From Clostridiales bacterium (GTDB lineage Bacteria > Bacillota > Clostridia > Christensenellales > Aristaeellaceae), in contig SFIM01000056.1 of assembly GCA_004556155.1 (NCBI GenBank), positions 1-5,049 on the forward strand: a stretch of DNA of 5,049 nucleotides, read 5' to 3'. Position 1 is the first letter of the stretch, and each line of letters opens with the position of its first letter. Below the pieces are notes generated by a model, which saw nothing but the letters and a program-made list of their open reading frames with translations, was not told the origin of the DNA and ran no database searches. The translations under genes and the position numbers were made by a program. Of this stretch, positions 1 to 4,920 are shown one piece after another.

Positions 1-24
1 TAGAGATACTCCGCTTTCCGATAT

Positions 25-99
25 TCCTCAGTAGCTCAATGGCAGAGCACTCGGCTGTTAACCGAGTTGTTGTAGGTTCGAGCCCTACCTGGGGAGCCA
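25..99 (+). tRNA. tRNA-Asn (anticodon GUU)
   Basis: The full cloverleaf can be folded by eye. The 7-bp acceptor stem pairs 25-31 with 89-95, with one G-U pair at 28/92. The D arm holds GCTC/GAGC. The anticodon stem is 50-54 with 62-66, and its loop CTGTTAA puts GTT at 57-59, which reads asparagine codons. The T arm pairs 72-76 with 84-88 around the loop TTCGAGC. The discriminator base is G96 and the CCA end is encoded at 97-99. An intrinsic terminator starts 2 bp after the CCA, so this is the last gene of its transcript. Any promoter or preceding tRNA lies before the window. Confidence 0.97.
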
Positions 100-100
100 T

Positions 101-132
101 CCCGCCGCAGTTTCGCGGCGGGTTTTTGTTTT
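101..132 (+). terminator. Rho-independent terminator of the tRNA-Asn transcript
   Basis: A perfect 8-bp G+C-only stem pairs CCCGCCGC (101-108) with GCGGCGGG (115-122) around the six-base loop AGTTTC. TTTTTGTTTT follows at 123-132. It lies directly behind the tRNA and separates it from the next gene. Confidence 0.95.
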
Positions 133-227
133 ATATAGCTATTGTGTGCTTGCGATGCTGGCGTGTTTTCTCACTCGAACATGTACTGCAGGACACAGTT
201 CATTATCCCCTACGCCGATGAGAGATT

Positions 228-231
228 GGAG
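228..231 (+). promoter_or_regulatory. Ribosome binding site that selects ATG 240
   Basis: GGAG lies 8 bases before the ATG at 240. The in-frame GTG at 234 starts inside the extended GGAGAAG (228-234), too close to be used with it, so ATG 240 is the preferred start. I see no convincing sigma-70 promoter in the 107 bp between the tRNA terminator and this gene. Confidence 0.7.
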
Positions 232-239
232 AAGTGTGT

Positions 240-1073
240 ATGAATACCACGTTCAAGTATATGACGTTTAATTCCTCGTGCTCTTATGCTGGCTTGGCGA
301 ATATGCTGCTGCGATATGGCGTGGATACGCAGGATCGTGAAATTGCAAGGGATATGAAGCTGCCGTTTCTGTTTGCCTATGAGGAGGATGAGTACCGCGC
401 GGGGCCAATGCTCCAAGGCGCGCAATGGTTTAACCTTTATCTGCATCCGCGGGGCCTTGAAATGCGGGAGACAGAGGTACCCGCACAAAGCGTGGCCGCA
501 TATTTGCGGCGGCAGCGCACGGCGATGCTGGGCATTCGGGGAATAGAAAACGGTAAGCACGCTGTCGTATATATCGGAAACAAACAGGAGAAGCTGCTGT
601 TTCTCAACAATAAATGGGAGCGCGCGGATGCTCCCACACAGCTTCTCCTGACGGAACAAGCGCTTTTGTCCTATTTGGATGACAAGGTGATCATTGCTAC
701 TTTGGCGCCTGTTGCCCCTTGCACGGAGGATATCATAAGCCGCATGCGCCATTCGATTACGGTTTTGCAACAAAACGCGAGAGAAATCTGCATGCTGTGT
801 CAGGAGACAATGCCGGTTGCAGTGCTTCGCTCCCGAATGGATTCGCTATTTCGTGCGCTTCTGCTGGATGGTATAACCATGCTGAATTTGCTGGGCGAAA
901 GCGACTTGGTGGCGCGCCTGCTGCCTTTGCAGCGCGGTTTGCTCAACGCCGTGCGCAATGAACCAGAGGCATGCGTTTTCCTGGGGGATTATCTTTCGCC
1001 CGATGCGCTCACTGCTGCTGCGCAGGCTTATGCAGCGCGTATTCAGCGAGAGATTGACAACATGGGGAACTAA
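240..1073 (+). CDS. Putative C39/BtrH-N-like papain-fold protein (cysteine peptidase or acyltransferase), conserved hypothetical
   Basis: This 277-residue protein has no signal peptide and no membrane segment, so it is probably cytosolic. The N-terminal half fits a circularly ordered papain-type fold. Cys14 sits in NSSCSYAGLANML at the head of a helix, His107 lies in GKHAVVYIG, and Asn123/Asn124 lie in FLNNKW, giving a plausible Cys-His-Asn triad. Asn11 or Ser12/13 stands where C39 peptidases usually have an oxyanion-hole Gln. C39-like and BtrH N-terminal domains share this Cys...His...Asp/Asn order; BtrH is an acyltransferase, so peptidase activity should not be assumed. Residues from about 160 to 277 look purely helical (possible regulatory or binding domain) and are not recognised. 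The gene stands alone after the tRNA terminator, and its stop overlaps the convergent stop of the GLUG gene by 4 bp. I am confident it is a gene; the function is tentative. Confidence 0.75.
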   Translation: MNTTFKYMTFNSSCSYAGLANMLLRYGVDTQDREIARDMKLPFLFAYEEDEYRAGPMLQGAQWFNLYLHPRGLEMRETEVPAQSVAAYLRRQRTAMLGIRGIENGKHAVVYIGNKQEKLLFLNNKWERADAPTQLLLTEQALLSYLDDKVIIATLAPVAPCTEDIISRMRHSITVLQQNAREICMLCQETMPVAVLRSRMDSLFRALLLDGITMLNLLGESDLVARLLPLQRGLLNAVRNEPEACVFLGDYLSPDALTAAAQAYAARIQREIDNMGN

Positions 1074-1669
1074 TAACAGCGATGGAGGCTGTAAGCAAGC
1101 TGGATAGTGATATGACTTGCAATAGACTCCTTCATCTGTGTTTTCATGGCAGATATCATAATTCTATTGCCCATGCTGTAGCCCACCAGTGAGCCGATGA
1201 CCATAGCGCCTGCATTGGTGCAGTGAACGGCGGCGTTTTCGATATTTACGTTTTTGATTTCACCAACGCTGATGCCGAACAGCCCGGCGCCGACGATGAA
1301 TTGATCGTTTTTATAGGTGAGATTGCTCACCGTATGGCCCTGTCCGTCGAAGGAGCCCAGGAACAGGGTGGTGCGGTTCTCCATGTCGTTCATATTGCCG
1401 ATGGGCGTCCAGTCCACGCCGGTCATGTCCAAATCGGCGGTCAGCACGAAATACGCGCCCATCGCGCCCATATAGCCGCTCTTGCTGCCGTCGTTTACGG
1501 TAGCGGCAAGATAAGCAAGCTGGTCTACGCTGGCAATCTGCCAGAGATCGTCTGCTGTGCCGCTGCCGCCGGCAAAAGCGGTTTCCTCGGCCAGCGCCGG
1601 AATGCTCAGGAAGGTGAGCACCATGGTTAGCGCGCAGAGCAGAGACAGGATTTTGCGAAGCTGTTTCAT
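1070..1669 (-). CDS. Secreted GLUG-motif protein, C-terminally truncated (probable broken gene)
   Basis: The start is the ATG at 1669, 9 bases after AGGAG (1683-1679 on the minus strand); an upstream in-frame ATG has no such site. The 199-residue product begins with a lipid-free Sec signal peptide: MKQLRK, a hydrophobic core, then ALA at 25-27 before EE. The mature part has the usual head of GLUG proteins, namely a 'W.I.s..qL..la..vN' stretch, 'Y.vLt.DLDMTG..W.PIG', and 'F.GsFDGqGHTvsNL'. The GLUG motif itself follows (GLFG at 129-132, then GEIKNVNIENA), and a second one begins as GSLVGYSMGN at 159-168. After Asn168 the similarity stops abruptly and 31 unrelated residues run to the stop. Family members are usually several hundred residues or more, with many repeats and a surface anchor, so a deletion or frameshift near 1165 is likely. 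If made, the product would be exported without an anchor. Confidence 0.8.
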   Translation of the reverse strand: MKQLRKILSLLCALTMVLTFLSIPALAEETAFAGGSGTADDLWQIASVDQLAYLAATVNDGSKSGYMGAMGAYFVLTADLDMTGVDWTPIGNMNDMENRTTLFLGSFDGQGHTVSNLTYKNDQFIVGAGLFGISVGEIKNVNIENAAVHCTNAGAMVIGSLVGYSMGNRIMISAMKTQMKESIASHITIQLAYSLHRCY

Positions 1670-1752
1670 TTGAAATATCTCCTTCAAAACGTATTTATGT
1701 CAACGCAGTTTGCGAGGACATCATGGTTAGATACATCAAATCATTGCGCAAG

Positions 1753-1773
1753 AAAAAAGGCGTTAGCCTTTTT
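1753..1773 (-). terminator. Terminator-like hairpin behind the TetR remnant
   Basis: On the minus strand AAAAAGGC (1773-1766) pairs with GCCTTTTT (1761-1754) around the loop TAAC, followed by one more T and CTT. The TAA stop of the TetR remnant forms most of the loop. The core is only three G-C pairs, so termination may be weak. The A-tract and T-tract make it look bidirectional. It separates the remnant from the GLUG gene, which lies downstream on the same strand. Confidence 0.6.
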
Positions 1774-2094
1774 CCATACCCAGCAGATCCGCCCAGCCCA
1801 TGCGGAAGAACCGGCGCAGCCGCAGCGCGTATACGATTGCTTCCTGCCGGCTTAGATCATGGCGGATTGTTTCGAACAGGCCGGAGTAAAAGGCATTCGA
1901 AGAGCATATGCACCATCAGCGCGCCCGTCTGGTCGTCCATCAGCGCGCAGCGGCCGGTGCACTGCATGAAGCGGAACGTGTATTTTACATCGATATCGAT
2001 TATCTTTTCATAGCAGTCCTTGTCGGAGCTTTTCATAGCAGTCCTTGTCGGAGCAGCGCGCCAGCTCTTGATTGACGCTTATATCCAGCCATGG
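1763..2094 (-). pseudogene. TetR-family regulator remnant, C-terminal ligand-binding half only
   Basis: Reading the minus strand from 2094 and correcting two frame breaks gives about 101 residues typical of the C-terminal half of a TetR repressor. It contains ARCSDKDCYEK, then IIDIDVKYTFRFM, then ALMVHMLFE joined to AFYSGLFETIRHDL, and it ends in RRFFRMGWADLLG before the TAA at 1763-1765. The 'F.sG.FE...HD' and 'FF..GW..LLG' signatures are characteristic of a large TetR subfamily. The first break is a perfect 25-bp tandem duplication (2004-2053) that leads to a TGA. The second is one extra base at about 1895, between the MLFE and AFYSG segments. The N-terminal helix-turn-helix half, about 90 residues, is absent; the space is taken by the promoter and start of the kinase gene. 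It cannot bind DNA as a normal TetR protein. Confidence 0.8.
2004..2053. repeat. Perfect 25-bp tandem duplication
   Basis: The unit at 2004-2028 (CTTTTCATAGCAGTCCTTGT plus CGGAG) is repeated without change at 2029-2053, and the next base also matches. Because 25 is not a multiple of three, it breaks the reading frame of the TetR remnant. Removing one copy restores an open frame across the site. Identity of the copies points to a recent event. Confidence 0.95.
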
Positions 2095-2100
2095 TATAAT
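2072..2100 (+). promoter_or_regulatory. Sigma-70 (SigA) promoter of the four-gene cluster
   Basis: TTGACG (2072-2077) and TATAAT (2095-2100) are separated by exactly 17 bp, and TGG before the -10 box provides an extended -10. The expected transcription start is near 2107, giving a short leader of about 27 bases. The -35 box and spacer lie within the decayed TetR coding sequence. A 6-bp inverted repeat, GCTTAT (2077-2082) and ATAAGC (2112-2117), brackets the -10 box, and TTATTCAATAA (2105-2115) is a small palindrome over the start site. Either could be an operator, but both may be chance. Confidence 0.85.
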
Positions 2101-2133
2101 TTGTTTATTCAATAAGCACTTGCGGGAGCGCAT

Positions 2134-2691
2134 ATGGGCATTTTGATCTGCGGGCTGAACGGTGTAGGCAAAAGCACGATTGGACGGATCCTTGCACAGC
2201 GCCTGACATACGCTTTCATTGATAGTGAAGAACTGTTCTTTTCAAAAGAAAATGCAGCCGATCCGTTTTCTAATCCGCGCAGCAAGGAGGAAGCAATCCG
2301 CATCCTTGAGGCAAAGATTGCGGCGGACAATCATTTTGTGTTTGCCGCCGTGCGGGGGGATTATGGGGATAAGCTGATTGCGTCGCTCGATTATGCCGTG
2401 CTGGTCGACGTGCCAAAGCCAGTGAGAATGCAGCGCGTTTGGGAGCGATCCTACCAGAAATTCGGCGGGCGAATGCTTGATGGCGGCGATCTGCATGAAA
2501 AGGAGAACGCATGGTTTTCCTTTGTTAATGACAGGCCGGAGGATTATGTTACGAAGTGGCTAAGCAATATTGCCTGCCCTGTCCTGCGGGTGGATGGCAC
2601 GATGCCTGTTGAAAAGAACGTTGCGGATATTCTGACCTTTCTGGCATCAAGATCATGCGCCAAAAAGCAGAATGGAGGAAAAAGACCATGA
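2134..2691 (+). CDS. Small P-loop kinase (shikimate/nucleotide kinase-like AAA family protein)
   Basis: This 185-residue cytosolic P-loop NTPase probably phosphorylates a small molecule. The Walker A motif GLNGVGKST is at residues 7-15. FIDSEEL at 28-34 puts Asp30 where shikimate and gluconate kinases bind substrate. A Walker B-like strand, YAVLVDVP, runs from 87 to 94. The lid is an Arg/Lys-rich segment at 98-113 (RMQRVWERSYQKFGGR). Length and layout fit the shikimate kinase or NMP kinase fold, but the diagnostic residues of a named enzyme are not clear, so no gene symbol is given. GGGAG (2124-2128) lies 5 bases before the ATG. It is the first gene after the near-consensus promoter. Its last codons contain the ribosome binding site of the next gene, and the stop overlaps that gene's ATG. 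The substrate is unknown. Confidence 0.85.
   Translation: MGILICGLNGVGKSTIGRILAQRLTYAFIDSEELFFSKENAADPFSNPRSKEEAIRILEAKIAADNHFVFAAVRGDYGDKLIASLDYAVLVDVPKPVRMQRVWERSYQKFGGRMLDGGDLHEKENAWFSFVNDRPEDYVTKWLSNIACPVLRVDGTMPVEKNVADILTFLASRSCAKKQNGGKRP
2674..2678 (+). promoter_or_regulatory. Ribosome binding site inside the kinase gene that sets the alkyltransferase start
   Basis: GGAGG lies 9 bases before the ATG at 2688 and 12 before a second ATG at 2691. It encodes part of the kinase tail (NGGK), so that tail may be shaped by the ribosome binding site rather than by protein function. Earlier in-frame starts have no such site. Confidence 0.8.
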
Positions 2692-3221
2692 TGTACACAA
2701 TGCACTATGATTCCCCGCTGGGTGGCATTTTGCTGGCCGCGGATGATACCGGCCTGACCGGATTGTGGTTTGACGGCCAAAAGTACTTTGCAAATGAACT
2801 GCCGGCGGAGCATATCGAGCGGGAAACGGAGAGCCTGGCGCTTGCGAGGCGTTGGCTGGATGTTTACTTTACCGGCAAAGAGCCCGATTTCATGCCGCCG
2901 CTGCATCCCATTGGCTCAGGCTTTCGCCAGGCTGTGTGGAAGCTGCTCTTGGATATCCCCTATGGGCAGACAACTACCTACGGCCAGCTTGCCCGCTGCC
3001 TTGCGGTGCAAATGGGGCGCGATCATATGTCGGCGCAGGCCGTTGGCGGCGCGGTGGGGCATAACGAAATTTCCATTATTATTCCCTGCCACCGGGTGGT
3101 AGGAAGCAGCGGCAGCCTGACGGGCTATGCGGGCGGTATCGACAAAAAGGTAAAGCTGCTGGAGCTGGAACGGACGGATATGCGCGGCTTCTTTATCCCG
3201 GCAATGGGAACGGCGCTTTGA
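2688..3221 (+). CDS. ogt: Methylated-DNA--[protein]-cysteine S-methyltransferase (O6-alkylguanine-DNA alkyltransferase)
   Basis: This enzyme repairs O6-methylguanine in DNA by moving the alkyl group to its own cysteine, once per molecule. The 177-residue protein has the family layout. The N-terminal domain is at about 1-75 (YDSPLGGILLAADD near the start). The C-terminal domain includes FRQAVWKLLLDIPYGQTTTYGQLA, the recognition-helix segment SAQAVGGAVGHN (115-126) and PCHRV at 133-137. Cys134 is the acceptor, His135 and Glu161 match the His and Glu of the relay, and Tyr98 matches the base-flipping Tyr. Gln117 stands where human MGMT has its Arg128 finger; from memory this Gln is common in clostridial homologues. 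The start at 2688 overlaps the kinase stop (ATGATG) and has a good upstream GGAGG, so translation is probably coupled. Confidence 0.95.
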   Translation: MMYTMHYDSPLGGILLAADDTGLTGLWFDGQKYFANELPAEHIERETESLALARRWLDVYFTGKEPDFMPPLHPIGSGFRQAVWKLLLDIPYGQTTTYGQLARCLAVQMGRDHMSAQAVGGAVGHNEISIIIPCHRVVGSSGSLTGYAGGIDKKVKLLELERTDMRGFFIPAMGTAL

Positions 3222-3236
3222 AAGGGGAGACGGGCC

Positions 3237-3731
3237 ATGATTGTTTCATCCGCAATTGAAAAGATGATCGCCTTTTATCAGGGCAACCTGCACGATATCA
3301 ACCATTTTCTCAAGGTATGGGCGTTTGCTAAAACCATTGGAGAGCAGGAGGGGCTGGATGATCAAACGCAGCTGACGCTGGAGCTGGCGGCGGTGGTTCA
3401 TGATATTGCCTGCCCGCTGTGCCGGCAGAAATATGGCAATACCAATGGAAAATACCAGGAGCTGGAAAGCCCACCGCTGGTAGAGGATTTCTTTGCAGGC
3501 ATGCCTGTTGAAGGAGATATGGCGGAGCGAATTTCCTGGCTGGTGGCGCATCATCATACCTATACCCATGTGGACAGCCTGGATTACCAGATCCTGCTGG
3601 AAGCGGATTTTCTGGTCAACGCGGACGAGGGCGGTCTTGTCTGCGCAGCCATTGAAAACATGCGGCAAAGCGTTTTTCGCACCGGTGCGGGCGTTCGTCT
3701 GCTGGATAGCATTTATTTGCGGGAGCAGTGA
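3237..3731 (+). CDS. HD-domain phosphohydrolase
   Basis: This 164-residue cytosolic member of the HD superfamily is a metal-dependent phosphohydrolase, and its substrate cannot be read from the sequence. The metal-binding residues appear in the right order: His23 in DINHFLKVWAFAK, His55-Asp56 in VVHDIA, a run of His105-107 in VAHHHTYTHVD, and Asp124 in LEADFLVNADE. GKYQELESPP at 71-80 is also typical of a widespread clostridial subgroup of about 160-170 residues (recalled, not searched). No GGDEF, response-regulator or RelA-like part is attached. The ATG has GGGGAG (3224-3229) 7 bases before it and lies 15 bp after the alkyltransferase stop, so it belongs to the same transcript. Nucleotide or nucleotide-like substrates are known for many HD enzymes; this is the best guess only. 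Confidence 0.9.
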   Translation: MIVSSAIEKMIAFYQGNLHDINHFLKVWAFAKTIGEQEGLDDQTQLTLELAAVVHDIACPLCRQKYGNTNGKYQELESPPLVEDFFAGMPVEGDMAERISWLVAHHHTYTHVDSLDYQILLEADFLVNADEGGLVCAAIENMRQSVFRTGAGVRLLDSIYLREQ

Positions 3732-3783
3732 AGCGGGCAAAAATCCTTTTGTAAAAGGGGTAATTTCAGACAGATAGAAAGGT

Positions 3784-3797
3784 AGAAAGCGCTTTAT
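3784..3797 (+). promoter_or_regulatory. LacI/CcpA-type (cre-like) palindrome over the macro gene start
   Basis: AAAGCGCTTT (3786-3795) is a perfect palindrome that ends at the ATG of the macro-domain gene. Aligned by hand to the cre consensus TGWAARCGYTWNCW, 12 of 14 positions fit. The 64-bp gap before this gene also holds a small CCTTT/AAAGG hairpin (3745-3758) with no T-tract. The only ribosome binding candidates are weak (AGAAAG, 3784-3789, inside this palindrome, or GAAAGG, 3777-3782, spaced 13). A bound repressor would cover the start codon. The function is a guess. Confidence 0.35.
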
Positions 3798-4821
3798 GCC
3801 GCTGCAAATCGTCAGAAACGATATTACCAGGATGCAGGTGGACGCCATTGTCAACGCCGCCAATGAATCGCTGTTGGGCGGCGGAGGGGTGGATGGCTGC
3901 ATTCACCGTGCCGCAGGCCCGGAGCTGCTGGCGGAGTGCAAAGCGCTGCATGGGTGCAAAACAGGCAGCGCAAAGATCACAAAGGGCTATCGATTGCCCT
4001 GCAAATACGTCATTCACGCGGTGGGGCCGCGCTGGCATGGCGGGCAGCGCGGAGAGCAGGAACTGCTGGTTGCCAGCTACCGGGCGGCGCTTGCGCTGGC
4101 AAAGGAATACGGCTGCGAATCGCTGGCGTTTCCGCTCATTTCCTCCGGCATTTACGGCTATCCAAAGGATCGGGCGCTCAAGGCTGCGGTGGATACCATC
4201 AGCGATTTTCTGCTTGAAAACGACATGATGGTCTATCTTGTGATCTTTGACCGGCATGCTTATCAGATTAGCGGCGCGCTGTTTGCCGATATTGCCGCCT
4301 ATATCGATGAACTGTATGTGGACGAGCATACCGAGGATCGCTCCGCGCGCCTGCGCTCGATGAATGCCTTTCGCGTGGAAGCGTCCGCGGCCTGTGAAGC
4401 GCCCGTTTGCCAGGATGCAATCCAGCAATGCGCGGATTCCGCGTCCCAAACGATGTCCCTTGTCGATGCGCTGGGACGGATGGATGAGAGCTTTTCAGAA
4501 ATGCTGCTGCGCAAGATTGATGAGCGCGGAATGACCGATGCGCAGTGCTACAAAAAGGCCAATATTGACCGCAAGCTTTTTTCAAAGATCCGTTCGGACA
4601 AAGGATATAAGCCCTCCAAGCCCACGGTGATCGCCTTTGCCATTGCCCTGGAGCTGCCGCTGGCGGAGATGAAGGATATGCTCATGAAGGCGGGCTTCGC
4701 GCTGTCCCATTCCAATAAGTTTGATATCATTGTGGAGTATTTCATTGAGCATGGCAACTATAACGTATTTGAAATCAACGAAGCGCTGTTTGCCTTTGAT
4801 CAGAGCCTGATTGGCGCATAA
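3796..4821 (+). CDS. Macro-domain protein (ADP-ribose binding/hydrolase) fused to a C-terminal HTH-like domain
   Basis: This 341-residue two-domain protein has a complete macro domain at about 1-170. It contains VDAIVNAANESLLGGGGVDG (15-34), HRAAG (37-41), a YVIHAVGP strand (71-78) and PLISSGIYGYP (113-123). The catalytic-loop Asn20 and Asn23 and the Gly-rich loop are those of MacroD-type enzymes, which remove ADP-ribose from proteins or deacetylate O-acetyl-ADP-ribose. A variable linker (about 171-225) follows. The C-terminal domain (about 226-341) has helices in FSEMLLRKIDERGMTD, then CYKKANIDRKLFSKIRSDK, which looks like a helix-turn-helix core (XRE-like), then AIALELPLAEMKDMLMKAGF and a conserved end FEINEALFAFD. 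From memory this combination recurs in Bacillota. The start is fixed by family N-termini (MPL.IVRNDIT); its ribosome binding site is weak. Last gene of the cluster. Whether the tail binds DNA or protein is unknown. Confidence 0.93.
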   Translation: MPLQIVRNDITRMQVDAIVNAANESLLGGGGVDGCIHRAAGPELLAECKALHGCKTGSAKITKGYRLPCKYVIHAVGPRWHGGQRGEQELLVASYRAALALAKEYGCESLAFPLISSGIYGYPKDRALKAAVDTISDFLLENDMMVYLVIFDRHAYQISGALFADIAAYIDELYVDEHTEDRSARLRSMNAFRVEASAACEAPVCQDAIQQCADSASQTMSLVDALGRMDESFSEMLLRKIDERGMTDAQCYKKANIDRKLFSKIRSDKGYKPSKPTVIAFAIALELPLAEMKDMLMKAGFALSHSNKFDIIVEYFIEHGNYNVFEINEALFAFDQSLIGA

Positions 4822-4823
4822 GC

Positions 4824-4837
4824 TGTAAGCGCTTGCG
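4824..4837 (+). promoter_or_regulatory. cre-like palindrome after the macro gene
   Basis: TGTAAGCGCTTGCG fits 13 of 14 positions of the cre consensus TGWAARCGYTWNCW by hand alignment. It starts 3 bp after the macro stop. CcpA or another LacI-family repressor is the natural candidate. Since it lies behind the last gene, it would more likely control something downstream or act with the copy at 3784 than repress the cluster promoter. Confidence 0.35.
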
Positions 4838-4880
4838 ATGTCGCTTGCCGTGCGACCCTTAAAACCGAATATCGAAGTAG

Positions 4881-4920
4881 AATAGGACTGCAAGGTGAAA
4901 CGCCGGGCAGCCCTATTTTT
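4881..4920 (+). terminator. Rho-independent terminator of the four-gene cluster
   Basis: AATAGG (4881-4886) pairs with CCTATT (4912-4917). After one A-C mismatch, CTGC (4888-4891) pairs with GCAG (4907-4910) around a 15-base loop. The stem runs into TTTTT at 4916-4920. The long loop, mismatch and short T-tract make it moderate. It lies 59 bp after the macro stop, in the expected place. Confidence 0.7.

Noticed and set aside
39..221. Open frame of 60 codons over the tRNA and terminator
   Set aside because: It runs through tRNA-Asn and its terminator hairpin, has no ribosome binding site and resembles no protein.
1..1100. Integrated island with the tRNA-Asn 3' end as attachment site
   Set aside because: No integrase and no second copy of the tRNA 3' end is visible in the window.
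1082..1192. 36-codon plus-strand frame antisense to the GLUG tail
   Set aside because: No ribosome binding site precedes the ATG and it lies in the disturbed junction between convergent genes.
1223..1630. 135-codon plus-strand frame
   Set aside because: It is the antisense of the GLUG gene, whose minus-strand reading has a signal peptide, recognisable motifs and a ribosome binding site.
1675..1703. TTGACA on the minus strand (1703-1698) as promoter of the GLUG gene
   Set aside because: The matching -10 position falls on the ribosome binding site region (AGATAT) and would leave no leader. No other -10 box at proper spacing is visible.
1723..2013. 96-codon plus-strand frame
   Set aside because: It is antisense to the TetR remnant, whose minus-strand translation carries family signatures.
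3745..3758. CCTTT/AAAGG hairpin between the HD and macro genes as terminator
   Set aside because: Short stem, two G-C pairs, and no T-tract after it on the plus strand.
3246..3902. 218-codon minus-strand frame
   Set aside because: It crosses the HD gene, the gap and the macro start on the opposite strand. The plus-strand proteins have clear catalytic motifs and ribosome binding sites; this one has neither.
3766..4449. 227-codon minus-strand frame
   Set aside because: It is the antisense shadow of the macro domain, caused by G+C-rich codon use.
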